From: Lepidostoma basale
Taxonomy: Eukaryota > Arthropoda > Insecta > Trichoptera > Lepidostomatidae
Reading direction: 5' to 3'
Length of the DNA: 64,000 nt
Assembly: GCA_022606425.2 (NCBI GenBank)
Contig: JAHDVF020000503.1
Coordinates: 429,592 to 493,591 of the forward strand
The notes beneath the pieces are model-generated. The model ran no database searches. It saw only the letters and a list, made by a program, of their open reading frames with translations, and was not told where the DNA came from. The position numbers and the translations under genes were made by a program. Shown here piece after piece: positions 38,951 through 48,499 of this stretch (position 1 is its first letter; every line of letters starts with the position of its first letter).

Positions 38951-39194
38951 AGAAGAAGATACTTCAAATATAACTACATCAAACATCTGTATATATCATA
39001 AAATTCATTTATATGCAGATTTTTCATTCAATTTCGTTAATTTATTTGATAAAAACAATAGTAATAATGAATCCGGTTCTCAAAAGTGCAAAAAAAAGTT
39101 GAAAAGCTTTCACGCGGAGTAAATAAAGTAAATAAGGCAATATTTACGAATGATTTCTTAATTTATATTAATGAAGAAGTCTGTTTTCTATATG
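38951..39194. other. Unassigned AT-rich DNA
   Basis: No feature recognised. Confidence 0.4.
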
Positions 39195-39400
39195 TTTTAT
39201 ATAATAATTAAATAAAACGATGTTTTTTAACTACTTCCACTTTTGTCTTTATTTAGACAGCGACCGGTTTCGCCAGGGCTGTCGCTGCATCGACCAGTGC
39301 TATCTGTCGATGCCAGCGAGCCTGGCGAAACCGGTCGCTGTCTAAATAAAGACAAAAGTGGAAGTAGTTAAAAAACATCGTTTTATTTAATTATTATTTA
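39195..39400. repeat. PAL-7 palindromic repeat, nearly perfect
   Basis: Arms 39201-39277 and about 39317-39392 are reverse complements over some 75 bases with a single one-base gap, around a loop of about 40 bases. Each contains GAAACCGGTC. Two worn relatives are at 45035 and 46485. Such identity suggests a recent insertion or gene conversion between arms. Confidence 0.92.
39302..39342 (+). ncRNA. Hammerhead-like ribozyme, PAL-7 type
   Basis: CTGTCGA, stem II GCCAG-CGAG-CCTGGC, GAAAC, palindrome ACCGGT, TC|GCTG. As in PAL-6 position 6 of the box is U instead of A. The rest fits. Confidence 0.55.
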
Positions 39401-39424
39401 AAATGAACTTCCATCAAGAGATTT

Positions 39425-39490
39425 CAGTAAAATCATTTGATTATAAGTTTTATCATCATAAAATACATATTATGAGAATGACATGTTTCT
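39425..39490 (-). repeat. PAL-3 part, split by SINE-2
   Basis: ATTATGAGAATGACATGTTT then CTCCTTGC; resumes at 39663 with GTTTCTCCTTGCTAAGGCAT. TTTCTCCTTGC appears on both sides of SINE-2. Confidence 0.7.
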
Positions 39491-39662
39491 CCTTGCAAAC
39501 TAACTAACTAACCATCACGCCATCTCCCCGAAAGGGTAGGCAGAAAGAATTGATTGTCACACTTTAACCGATGCGGCACTCCATCCTTCTCTTTTCGCCC
39601 CGCGGGAGACGCGGTGTGAAGGGTTGCGAACCTCATCGCCACCAATAGGCATCTCCCGTTTC
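39491..39662 (-). mobile_element. SINE-2, copy 2, inserted in PAL-3
   Basis: LINE-A-type 3' end (ACCATCACGCCATCTCCCCG) followed in inverse by the SINE-2 body to GGCATCTCCCG. The repeated TTTCTCCTTGC is a probable target duplication of up to 11 bases. Confidence 0.82.
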
Positions 39663-39699
39663 TCTTTTCTGTTTTGTTTCTCCTTGCTAAGGCATTAAA

Positions 39700-39915
39700 T
39701 TGCGAGGCAAAATCTGCAATGGGACAGGGCAGTACCAGATGAACAGAATACTCCAAAGACAAAGATAAGAATGTCAGGAGGCCACTAAAAGTTGGACTAA
39801 CGATATTGCCCGAAAAGCTGGAACGACCTAGATGCTGAAGGGACAAGACAGGGACGAGTGGAGAAAAATGTAAGAGGCCTTTATCCAGCAGTGGAGGGGA
39901 AAAGGCTGAAGAAGA
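39700..39915 (+). mobile_element. LINE-F fragment
   Basis: LERPRCRRDKTGTSGEKC-type reading and the ending GGCCTTTATCCAGCAGTGGA. Frame lost upstream. Confidence 0.65.
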
Positions 39916-40044
39916 TGAAGAAGAAGTTTAATATTAATTATTTAAAATACAGTCTTACACCAATGTTCTAAGAACAATAAATATTGTTACTTATTTCGCA
40001 TTTAAAATTGTGACTGTAATCTTGGTGGCCCAATTGAATTATTT

Positions 40045-40200
40045 AAATAATAGAAATGAAAAATAATATAACAAATATGAAGATCGACGTCTCTTCCGAA
40101 ACATGTCGTGATATTTAATATTTAAGTAGAAAATAAACAGCTTTTTTTCAATTCCAAAGTGTATTACAATGGAATTCCACAACGTTAAATAATAGATGAT
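40045..40200. repeat. PAL-10 repeat, half copy
   Basis: CTTCCGAAACATGTCGTGAT followed by the arm AAATAAACAGCTTTTTTTCA. The second copy at 62385 is more complete. Confidence 0.6.
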
Positions 40201-40224
40201 ATTAATATGATGCCGATCATGACC

Positions 40225-40500
40225 TACCACTTGCTATGGCGGTTAGTAGAGCAATATCTTTGCTAGGAGGTTGGTTTATTTTATCATGGGATGTATGAGG
40301 GAAGCACTATCTTCATTATAATTATAAAATACATCCATTTTATTAATTTGTCATGTATTTCATGTTTTTTTCCCCCTTTTTATTATTTTATTGTGTATTT
40401 TTTATTATTATGCATCTCAAACTTGTATATTTTGTGTATTGGATAAATTATTCTGTATAGCTATAGATATACGCTGTAGATGTATTAAAATAAATTAATG
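40225..40500 (+). mobile_element. LINE-C 3' end, short
   Basis: LPLAMAVSRAISLL then the 3' UTR (TTTGTCATGTATTTCATG; ACTTGTATATTTTGTGTATT) ending AAATAAATAAATAAA. Same subfamily as 31515. Confidence 0.75.
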
Positions 40501-40514
40501 AAATAAATAAATAA

Positions 40515-40795
40515 AAATATTTCTTCTATATTCGCCATGACTTTGTGTTGTGGATTCACATTTGAATAACTTTTTGCAAACATAGAATTATCACAATTTT
40601 TTGCGCTTTTCACCAACATGTTTTGGGACGCAAACTTTCCTTCTTCAGTGTATGAATTTTAAACATTAAAGTTCATACACTGAAGAAAGGTAATGCGTGT
40701 CCCAAAACATATTGGTAAAAAGCGCAAAAGTGTTGTGATAATACAATGTTTCCCAGAAGTTATTTGAAAAAATGAAAATGAAATTTGACTATAAA
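40515..40795. repeat. PAL-4 palindromic repeat
   Basis: Arms TTTGTGTTGTGGATTCACAT and inverse. The minus core (40602-40657) reads CTGAAGA, GGAAAGTTTGCGTCC, CAAAACATGTT; the plus core reads CTGAAGA, AGGTAATGCGTGTCC, CAAAACATATT. Both boxes fit CUGANGA, but both have A for G in GAAA. Confidence 0.8.
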
Positions 40796-41309
40796 ATTAC
40801 ACTGTGACTTTTAATATAAAATTATTGACTTATAAACCCGATTTGATGTAAAACTTCTTGTTTTCACTTCATTCTTAGTAATAATACAACATGTCCTGTG
40901 TTTATCTATTATTGTGGTGGGTTATACTTGTCAGGGAAGCTAGTATAATTTCGAAACACGAACGTAACTTTCAGAATCCATTGCGATCTCACTTGCAAAT
41001 GATTGTGCATTAGATTTTTGCAATGCACAGTATAAGCATCCGATTCTGTCTGGGAAATATGTGTCAACAACCTAACCTAACCCCGCAGACGGCTAGCCGG
41101 TGTTTATGTCAGCCATTCCGCTAAACCTTCATTGCAAAAGCTAGGTACATAAGCGCACACCACGGCACATTATGTACGTACGTACAGGCGCCGTATCTCT
41201 GGTTGCAATAGCGTTGCAAAAACGGTCAATGTATTGTACTTACGTATGCTCGTGAAAACTACAATCGGACTTATAAAAAACCAAACAAAATAATGCATTA
41301 TAAATATCA
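40796..41309. other. Unassigned DNA
   Basis: Mixed composition, apparently unique. CCTAACCTAACC at about 41076 is too short to be telomeric. Confidence 0.35.
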
Positions 41310-41745
41310 TGAAATTAACTAAGCCGCTAGTGAGGTCACCAAGAAGAATGTGCGGGAAAACGTTGTATGATAGAATACCGAACGATGAAATAAGAAAGAA
41401 ATGTAAGGCAGATGACTGCATCATGAATAAAATTAAAAAAGGATCCATGAGATGGTTTGGACATATGGAACGAATGGATGAGAGTAGAATGGTTAAAATG
41501 TTGTACACAAGCAGCGTGAGTGGAAAAAGAAGCCGAGGACGACCGAGGAAAACATGGCATGACCAAATAAATCAAAATTTAAAGGTTGGTCACGTTAGAA
41601 GTCAGAATAATCGACGTGCGTGCATGGTACGATGTATGAATGTAGATGAAACCCGAGAGGTATGCTAGGACAGAGCATTGCGGCGATCCATCCTCTCTGC
41701 CTACTCCTTCGGGGAAATGGCGTGATAGTTAGTTAGTTTAGTTGA
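41310..41745 (+). mobile_element. LINE-A 3' end, LYTSSVSG subfamily reference
   Basis: 119 codons open: RRMCGKTLYDRIPNDEIRKK, CKADDCIMNKIKKGSMRWFG, HMERMDESRMVKMLYTSSVS, GKRSRGRPRKTWHDQINQNL and RRACMVRCMNVDETREVC, then a stop, the 3' UTR (TCCTTCGGGGAAATGGCG) and GTTA tail. This subfamily (LYTSS, 'GGGGAAATGG') is distinct from the VYVNDVNG one. Confidence 0.92.
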
Positions 41746-41754
41746 AATTAACAA

Positions 41755-41995
41755 ACCAAGAAGAGTGTGGTGGTCGCCCTTATATTGAAAAAAGCTAGGG
41801 AACGTCGTCTGCGATGACACGGCCATGTAAACAGGAGCAACAATGAATATATTATCCACAAAGCCCTGCAACTGGAAGATGGAAGAAGGAGAATGGGGTG
41901 GCCTTAATGGGGATGTCCGCAGTCAGTCCTAAGATCACGAAGCTTGCCGAAGACATTTTAGGAGAGCAGAACCCAAATAACGGGAAGTGGCTAAG
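41755..41995 (+). mobile_element. LINE-L fragment
   Basis: NNEYIIHKALQLEDGRRR and GWP, shared with 60150 (DNEYIIHKTLQLQD). C-terminal segment of a LINE. Flanks suggest insertion next to LINE-D. Confidence 0.65.
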
Positions 41996-42175
41996 CGAAA
42001 GAAGAAGAAAAATGTGACTGAGATGGCTCTATAGAAAGTCTGGCTAAAGTGGCGGTGGGCTGGCCATATTTGTCGCAGAACCGATAGCCGATGGAGAATA
42101 CGGGTTCTGATGATGACTCCATGAGTCGGAGACGACACCCACACGTCCGAGGCCTACGCACACGCAATGGCAAAT
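41996..42175 (+). mobile_element. LINE-D fragment
   Basis: VTEMALxKVWLKWRWAGHI-type reading (TGGCTAAAGTGGCGGTGGGC), FVAEPIADGEY, PMSRRRHPHVRG. Matches LINE-D at 44630. Confidence 0.7.
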
Positions 42176-42189
42176 AGCGCTAACTACTT

Positions 42190-43310
42190 GGTTAACATGT
42201 ACAAGTTAATTATAAAAACTATATACAAGATATCATATCATTAGAACATGGGTGTTAAGATAGCTAAAATGCTGTTCAGATTCGAACGAAAAATATTACG
42301 AAGAATCTGTGGACCCTTGAGAGAAGATAATCAATGGCGTATCAGAAATAATGGAGATCTATACAGCATATTCAAGGCTCCTAGCATCACAGGACACATG
42401 ATCTCAGACTCAGATGGGCTGAGCATGTATAGAGAATGACAGGCTCACGGGTATCTAAAATAATAATGAATGGGAAACCCAGGTGGAAGGAGATGAGTGG
42501 GAAAATCCAGGCTGAGATGGGAAGATACAACGGGAGGATGGGCAACCCATAACTTCAACTTTAAGATGGTGGAGGACTTCACTTACCTGGGCTCGTCTAT
42601 AAAACACGGAAATCTAAAGAAGAATCACAATTGGCAACAAAACATCCTTCTCTCTACTACCAGTACTCAAATCAAGAAACGTATACAGGATAACCAAAAT
42701 CACCATGTATAAGACAATCATCCGAACAGTGGTGACTTATGGGTGTGAGGCATGGACAATGACAGCGAAACCCGCCGAGCGACTGGATACTTTTGAGAGA
42801 AGGGTGCAGAATTCTAGGACTTGTGAATGACGGTGAAAGCTGGAAAGTGCGGCATAATGAATGACTAGCTGTACCATATTTACAAAGCTCCCAGTCTCTC
42901 CACATAGGTCAGACTGAATAGACTGAGATGGGCCGGTCACGTGCAGAGGATGCCGTCATCGCGAACCCCAAAAAGATTTCTGGAGTGGCACCCGGGTGGT
43001 AGAAGACCAATTGGACGACCAAGGCTGCGATGGGAAGATGAAGTTGGGAGAGATGGGGCGAAATTGTTACGAGTGTCAGATTGGAGGGTCGAAGCGGAGG
43101 ACAGGAGGAGTTGGAGGCGAAGAATACTGGAGGGTAAGACTGGATATGGGCTGTAGGGCCATCGTAGAAGAAGAAGAGATGGGAGGATGAGATCGGAAAG
43201 GATGTGGCGCAGTTCCTCCAGGAGGCGAAATGGAAGACGGCGGCTGAGGACAGGCGAAGTAGGAGGCACATGCTATGGGAGGCTAATACTCGATTTGGGT
43301 TGTAGCGCTA
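42190..43310 (+). mobile_element. LINE-M composite
   Basis: VKIAKMLFRFERKILRRICG, SMKWAEHV-like codons, then GKSRLRWEDTT, FKMVEDFTYLGSSIKHGN, a thumb, TVVTYGCEAWTMTAK and LDTFERRV, and the tail RLRWAGHVQRMPSSRTPKRF, LEWHPGGRRPIGRPRLRWED. Two partial copies of one family seem joined, since C-terminal motifs (42480) precede the thumb motif (42560). Confidence 0.75.
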
Positions 43311-43344
43311 TCGGAGAGAGGGAGAAATTCTTCAATCTGACTTG

Positions 43345-43850
43345 GACTTGGATCTTCTGGCTTACAGAGGTTCAGCTCTAATGGCTATTCCTCTTACGTC
43401 TGTAGGAAACAGTGTTTGAATGTGATTTGGTAGTTGTTTTATGATGGGTTATATGATGGGGATGTATGGCCCGGAGTGTTCCTCCGAAAGAGGGCGAGGC
43501 GGGATTTAGGGTTTATGATAAAGTCTTACATTATTGTCAAGGAATGGAAGACCAGTTAGGGTTGGGATTGTATTTATAAAAAAGTCTCTTCCCTGGGGGA
43601 ATATAAGAGGAGCAGTGCCTGGATGGAGTTGTGGTAGGAGATAGCATCCTGCGTGAGACCATTTTGTTTGGCGGAGTACGTAGTGGGCTATCGCGGACGA
43701 TTTTTTTTATCCGCATTGATTGTGGGAGGGGTAAAGGACTGAATGATGGTGGATAACTTGGTGGTAAAGGGTCATTTTTGATAAGGAAGAGGGTAATAAT
43801 TTAGGTCGTGGTCTAGAAATGTTATATTTCAAAATTGCGCGGAAGTTTTT
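43345..43850. mobile_element. Relative of the hAT MITE, no ends found
   Basis: GGCTTACAGAGGTTCAGCTC, GGCTATTCCTCTTACGTCTG repeat the interior of the MITE at 22578. The following 400 bases (GGTAGTTGTTTTATGATGGG onward) are not in the MITE. Could be a longer, possibly source-related hAT copy missing its TIRs. Confidence 0.5.
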
Positions 43851-44184
43851 GCTGTAGACTGTATATGATATCTTTTCTATGCTATCGTTCGAGTGTCAGA
43901 CTGTCTGACGTTCTAAAAAATTTGCTTACACACACTCGTCTATCTGCAGTAAAATATGTACAATACAAACTCGACATTAATGCTACAACACGTGTATAAA
44001 TAATGGTGTCTGGGTAATGACTTAACTTGATGTATGTGTCATTGCGCACAATGGAACCGACTTGATTTGGAAACTGTATTTTGAATGCAGTTAAGTATAA
44101 TACTCGTACATGAGAAATACAAACACACACATCGAATTAATGGACTTATAAAACTAATAAATACAAAAATTATAACGAAACTTG
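43851..44184. other. Unassigned DNA
   Basis: No feature recognised. Confidence 0.4.
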
Positions 44185-44239
44185 AACCCGCCATGGAAAG
44201 AGCCATGCTTGGAATAACCTTGAGGGACAGATTTAGAAA
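44185..44239 (+). mobile_element. LINE-D scrap
   Basis: MERAMLGITLRDRFRK, the same segment as at 23351, fused to LINE-A at about 44240. Confidence 0.7.
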
Positions 44240-44600
44240 GAAATGAAGAAATGTAAGGCAGATGACTGCTGATTTGATTTGATTTGATCATGGATAAAAT
44301 TAAAAAAAGGATCCCTGAGATGGTTTGGACATATTGAACGAATGGATGACAGTAGAATAATAAAAAGTTGTACACAAGCAGAGTGAGTGGAAAAAGAAGC
44401 CGAGGACGACCGAGGAAAATATGGCATGACCAAATTAATCAACTACTAAATGGCGGTCACATTCGAAATCGGAATAATCGACGTGGTACGATGTATGAAT
44501 GTAGAGGAAGCCCGAGAGGTATGTCAGGACAGATCATTGGGGCAATCCATCCTCTCTGCTTACCCCTCCGGGGAAATGGTTAGTTAGTTAGTTAGTTATA
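44240..44600 (+). mobile_element. LINE-A 3' end with a micro-insertion
   Basis: KKCKADDC, then 18-19 extra bases (TGATTTGATTTGATTTGA) before codons for IMDKIKK, then LYTSRVSGKRSRGRPRKIWH and DQINQLLNGGHI. The extra bases equal the LINE-C tail repeat. Ends with GGGGAAATGG and GTTA repeats. Confidence 0.88.
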
Positions 44601-44629
44601 CAGATTTAGAAACGAATTTATTCGTCAAT

Positions 44630-44905
44630 AAACCAAGGTGACTGAGGTAGCTCTGAGGATGGGCGGGCTGAAGTGGCGATGGGCTGGCCATATCTTCTGT
44701 CGGAGAACCGACGGCTGATGGGGGAGACAGGTTCTGGAGTGGAGACCGCGTACAGGATTCTGCAGAGTTGGACGTCCCCCTGCCCGCTGGACCGACGATC
44801 TGAAGAGGATTGCTGGACATGGGTGGATGGGAGCGGCAATGGATAGGGGCGGTGGCGTGCTTTTGGAGAGGCCTACATTCAGCAGTGGATGGTAGGCTGA
44901 TGATG
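44630..44905 (+). mobile_element. LINE-D C-terminus
   Basis: MGGLKWRWAGHIFCRRTDG, then ETGSGVETAYRILQSWTSPC or, in the better frame, VLEWRPRTGF, VGRPPARWTDDLKRIAGHGW and AAMDRG; ends GAGAGGCCTACATTCAGCAG. This is the clearest copy of the tail. Confidence 0.85.
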
Positions 44906-44934
44906 ATGAACCCGCAAATTTATAATTCAGGACC

Positions 44935-45030
44935 AATTGGATGAAAGTAGGATAAATGCAGAAGAATTGATATCTCTCAGACGAATATGTTGTAAATCTT
45001 TATATGATAGAGTGTCGAATGCAAATGAAA
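44935..45030 (+). mobile_element. LINE-A scrap
   Basis: DESRINAEELISLRRICCKS and LYDRVSNANE, cut by a PAL-7 junction. Confidence 0.75.
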
Positions 45031-45034
45031 GTTT

Positions 45035-45230
45035 TTAAGATAATCACACGATTTATCTGAAATCTCTCGATGGAAGTTCATTTTAAATAATAATGAAATG
45101 AAACGATGTTTTTTAATCAGTCTGTCGATGCCAGCGAGCCTAGCGAAACCTGTCGCTATCGAAATAAAGACAAAAGTGGAAGTAGTTAAAAAGCATGGTT
45201 TTCTTTCATTATTTTCTAATGAAAGTATTA
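45035..45230. repeat. PAL-7, partial
   Basis: CTGTCGATGCCAGCGAGCCT, AGCGAAACCTGTCGCTATCG, and right arm TAAAGACAAAAGTGGAAGTA. The left arm is largely deleted. Palindrome ACCGGT is now ACCTGT. Confidence 0.75.
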
Positions 45231-45239
45231 TTTATTTAC

Positions 45240-45550
45240 AAAATAATGAACGGATCATAAGATGGTTGTGACAAATGGAAATATGAATGAAGAAATAATG
45301 GTCAAAAAATATATGTGAACGACGTAAACGAACTAGACATAAAAGACCGAAAATCCATGACACGATCAAATCAATCAAATTTTAAATGCCAGCCATGCGA
45401 GGGGTCGTATAAATCGACGTGCGTGCATGACACGATGTATAAATGTTGAGAAAAAGAGAAAAGTATGTCAGGAAAGAATAGTGTGGCGGTCCTTTCTTTC
45501 TGTCTACCCTTTCACAGAGACGGCGTGATGGTTAGTGAGTAAGTTAGTTC
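45240..45550 (+). mobile_element. LINE-A 3' end
   Basis: NERIIRWL and KYMNEEIMVKKYM with shifts, RSNQSNFKCQPCEGSYKSTC, then the GAGACGGCGTGATGG end and tail GTTAGTGAGTAAGTTAG. Confidence 0.8.
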
Positions 45551-45552
45551 AA

Positions 45553-45665
45553 ACCATAGGTTCTCAAACTTTTTTCCCGTGAACCCCTTGCATATTTATT
45601 TCTGTTTTATGTTGACTCCAGCCTCCCTAATATTGTTTTTTTTTTACAAATTTAACTATAACTAT
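45553..45665 (+). mobile_element. hAT end fragment
   Basis: GGTTCTCAAACTTTTTTCCC, GTGAACCCCTTGCATAT match the left TIR and first 40 bases of the element at 8490. The rest is deleted. Confidence 0.55.
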
Positions 45666-45689
45666 AGGCTTGTTTTTGAAGCTGACACA

Positions 45690-46045
45690 GAGCTACTCAC
45701 TTTGAAAGGTCTCACTGTAGAAAGAAATATTTGAATTCCTTCCAGCCCTTTGAATTCCTACCCATCCATTCAAATCTCCTGCTTTAACAATTCTTTTGTT
45801 CACGTTTTTACTCCCTGCTATCTCGTTTACTCTATCCCAGAACTCATCTTTCACAGCTTCATCTTCGCTATTAACAGGAGCATAACCAATATGAGTAGTA
45901 CTCTTGTCAATCCAATTTCGAAGCAGACCCATATTAGCCTAGGATTCACACATTCGTATTCTTTCATAAATTCTATTATCCTAGGAGCTAAAATCGCTGC
46001 CACACCCTGACCTCCTATTTTTTCTTGTGGTACCCCTGATTGAGA
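45690..46045 (-). mobile_element. LINE endonuclease-domain fragment (APE type)
   Basis: Minus strand: QGVAAILAPRIIEFMKEYEC, VNPRLIWV and, one frame shift later, TTHIGYAPVNSEDEAVKDEF, WDRVNEIAG, RIVKAGDLNGWVG. 'GD.N.WVG' is the catalytic D/N motif of the endonuclease-exonuclease-phosphatase fold of APE-type LINEs. It is probably the N-terminal part of LINE-A, as VNGEN..LEQ style codon usage is similar, but no joined copy proves it. Confidence 0.75.
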
Positions 46046-46484
46046 TTGTAAAGTTCTACTGATATTGTAAAAAATATGTTGGTTTATTAACCATTGGTTT
46101 AAATCGTGATTTTGTTGTTTAAAGTTGTATGAAGCTCTGCTTATATATTTAATGTACTTGGATTGCAAAAAACTTGTTTATTTTCACAAGTGAGTTGCAC
46201 GTGCAAATAAACAGAACTGCATCTCGCCGTACTTAACAAGCCTCCATTGTGTAGAACAGGCCATAGGGGAGGATTCTCCTTAAATACTTAACCTTATCGC
46301 GCCAGAGATTTGTATAGGGGTGGGTACCCAGCGGGTTGTCTGTTGCGCGAATTATAAGTAGTCTGGGTTTAAAATTAATAAAACTGACTGAGCTAAAATG
46401 CAAGATACACATTTTTTTCTTTATCCCCTATAGACCATCTTGACACTACATTTGATAACTGTGCATTAAATTATAAACACCTTA
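46046..46484. other. Unassigned DNA
   Basis: Apparently unique. A GC block at 46240-46370 has no frame. Confidence 0.35.
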
Positions 46485-46730
46485 TTGAAATAATCAAACG
46501 ATTTTACTGAAATCTCTTGATGGATGTAATAAAAATTTTAAATAATAATAAAATAAAACGATGTTTTTTACATACTTCCACTTTTGCCTTTATTTCTATC
46601 TATTCTCGCTGGCACAGTCTATGTAGCTGTAGAAATAAAGACGAAAGTGGAATTATAATAGTTAAAAAACATTGTTTTATTTAATTACTACTTTGATAGA
46701 TATTTAAAAATATATGAATATATTTTTCGT
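46485..46730. repeat. PAL-7, core lost
   Basis: Arms AAACGATGTTTTTTACATAC and AGTTAAAAAACATTGTTTTA preserved; the centre is CTATTCTCGCTGGCACAGTC without GAAAC. The ribozyme has been deleted. Confidence 0.7.
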
Positions 46731-46734
46731 AACT

Positions 46735-47012
46735 AACAAACTAACCATCACGCCGTTTCGCTGGATGGGATGGACCGCCATACTGCTCACCTCTCTAGAT
46801 CCTCTACATTCGTACATTGTAACATGCACGCTCGTCGATTTTTCCTATTTCAAATGCGGACACATTTTGGTAATTGATTAATTTGGTCATGCCATGATTT
46901 CCTCGGTGTTTGCGGCTTCCCTTTCCACTCACGCTGCTTGTATACAACATTTTAACCATTCTTCTCTCGTCCATTCGTTCCATACGCCCAAATTATCTCA
47001 GGGATCTTTATT
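46735..47012 (-). mobile_element. LINE-A, LYTSSVSG subfamily
   Basis: Inverse codons KMLYTSSVSGKGSR, KSWHDQINYQNVS and the 3' end with GGATGGGATGGACC. Runs to GRMERMDERRMV. Confidence 0.8.
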
Positions 47013-47014
47013 TA

Positions 47015-47245
47015 AATAGTCCATTGTTTTGACTGAAACATTATGATACCTAAACATTTTAAACTGTTGAATTAAATAACTTAATTAATAATACGAAAAA
47101 TCACGCAAATTTGACATTTAATATATATTGTAACACCTGATGATGTCAGCATAGGCTGATTAAACAGCTGTCGCGTAAAATAAAATACAATTGTGATACA
47201 AAAAACAAAGTTATTAATTTCAACAGTTTAAGATCTTTATTTAAT
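47015..47245. repeat. PAL-1 repeat, right-hand ribozyme preserved
   Basis: Left: inverted tail CATTGTTTTGACTGAAACAT. Right: ribozyme at 47129-47175 and arm AAATACAATTGTGATACA. The left core is deleted. Confidence 0.8.
47129..47175 (+). ncRNA. Hammerhead ribozyme, PAL-1 type with compensatory stem II change
   Basis: CTGATGA, stem II TCAGC-ATAG-GCTGA, TAAAC, AGCTGTC|GCG. Compared with 6851 the A-U pair in stem II has become G-C on both sides. G12 of GAAA is U here. Confidence 0.65.
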
Positions 47246-47319
47246 TTTACTTATGATGATCTATTTTATTTTTTTGTTACTTTAGTATTGTAATACGGAA
47301 ATTTATTCACTTCTTTCTT

Positions 47320-47475
47320 ACTTTCTTCTTCAGCCCCTTCTCTCCACTACTGGATATAGGCCTTTTCCATTTTCCTCCACTCATCCCTGTCTTGTCGCTT
47401 CCGTATCCAGGTCGTTCCATCTATTCGGGCAATGTCGTCAATCTATATTTTAAACGGTCTTCCGACACTCAGTTT
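47320..47475 (-). mobile_element. LINE-F fragment
   Basis: CCACTACTGGATATAGGCCT, CATTTTCCTCCACTCATCCC and CGTATCCAGGTCGTTCCATC spell in inverse the terminal codons of LINE-F (W..D...GRK..DEW.K.....LYPVV). Confidence 0.7.
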
Positions 47476-47664
47476 ATTTGTCCAAAGCCTCTATTGAAAT
47501 ATTCTGGATGTCAATCTGGTACTGCCCTGTCTGGCTATATGTTCTGGCATTTAATTTAGCTTTACAATCTATTATGTCGTCAATAAATTATGGTGTCATA
47601 TTTTTTAATTTCGTATATTTCGAATCATTTTGCTATTTACTGGATGTCTTAAGACAGTATTTTA
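47476..47664. other. Unassigned
   Basis: A 71-codon plus frame (47478-47693) is hydrophobic but atypical. No support as a gene. Confidence 0.3.
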
Positions 47665-47805
47665 GGATAACGAACGCATGGATAAAGAAATGATGGTTAA
47701 GAAAGTATACGTTAACGATGTAAATAGATTATTTAGTCAAGGAAGACCAAAGAAAAACCAAATTAATCAAATTTTAAAGGTTCACCATGCTAGAAGTCAT
47801 TTATT
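47665..47805 (+). mobile_element. LINE-A fragment
   Basis: ERMDKEMMVKKVYVNDVN, RLFSQGRPKKNQINQILKVH. Both ends missing; ends in the codons for HARSHL next to a PAL-3 arm. Confidence 0.8.
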
Positions 47806-47807
47806 GT

Positions 47808-47935
47808 TTCGTAAACAATGATGTAAAACTCCTCATTACATAAATAATACGTATAAAACAACGAATAAACATTTGATTATGCTTCAGAAAGCCGAAACAC
47901 GGCATTCCCATAAAATATGTTAAAACGCAAAAACA
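47808..47935. repeat. PAL-3 arm with damaged core
   Basis: CATTTGATTATGCTTCAGAA, AGCCGAAACACGGCATTCCC: GAAAC present, TTGATTA for the box, stem II GCTT-CAGA-AAGC. Confidence 0.7.
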
Positions 47936-47939
47936 ACAA

Positions 47940-48370
47940 TAAACCACCATTTTTCCCGCAGGGATAAGCAGAGAGAATGGACCGCCTCACTACTCTATCC
48001 TGGCACACCTCTCTAGCTTCCTCCACATTCATACAGCGAGTACACGCACGTCGATTCTTCCGACTTCTAAGATGACCAACCTTTAAAATTTGATTAATTT
48101 GGGTCATGCCATGTTTTCCTCGGTCTGCCTCGACTCCGTACTCCATTTACATCATTAACGTATACTTTCTTAACCGTTCTTTCTCCATCCATGCGCTCCA
48201 TACGTCCGAACCAACGCAGCAATCCTTTCAAAATTTTGTTCATAATACCTTATTCCGCTCTACATCCATTTCTTATATCAGCGTTTTAGATTCTGTCGTA
48301 TATCGTTCTAGCACACATACGTCTTAGGGACCTCATCTCTACCGCATTTATTATGCTTAAAACTTTTAGA
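47940..48370 (-). mobile_element. LINE-A 3' end, VYVNDVNG subfamily
   Basis: Inverse: EMRSLRRMCARTIYDRI, KGLLRWFGRMERMDGERTVK, KVYVNDVNGVRSRGRPRKTW, and RSRKNRRACTRCMNVEEARE, WRSILSAYPCGKNGG. Small indels only; among the better copies. Confidence 0.88.
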
Positions 48371-48384
48371 AGACGTTTTCATTC

Positions 48385-48450
48385 ATATTTTGTTAGAATC
48401 GACGTGCGTATTTGAATATGGAGGAATTGTGGTCCATTCTATATGCTTAA
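48385..48450 (+). mobile_element. LINE-A scrap
   Basis: TTAGAATCGACGTGCGTATT and GTGGTCCATTCTATATGC are two short blocks of the LINE-A end with an internal deletion. Confidence 0.5.
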
Positions 48451-48499
48451 CCATTATGATAAAATACGGGATTGATTTTGATTTTATTTGAAGTTAAAG

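Noticed and set aside
41075..41090. Telomere-like CCTAACCTAACC
   Set aside because: Two to three units only, without array context.
42909..43271. 120-codon minus-strand frame
   Set aside because: Antisense shadow of the LINE-M tail, whose plus frame has the GHVQRM and GRPRLRW motifs.
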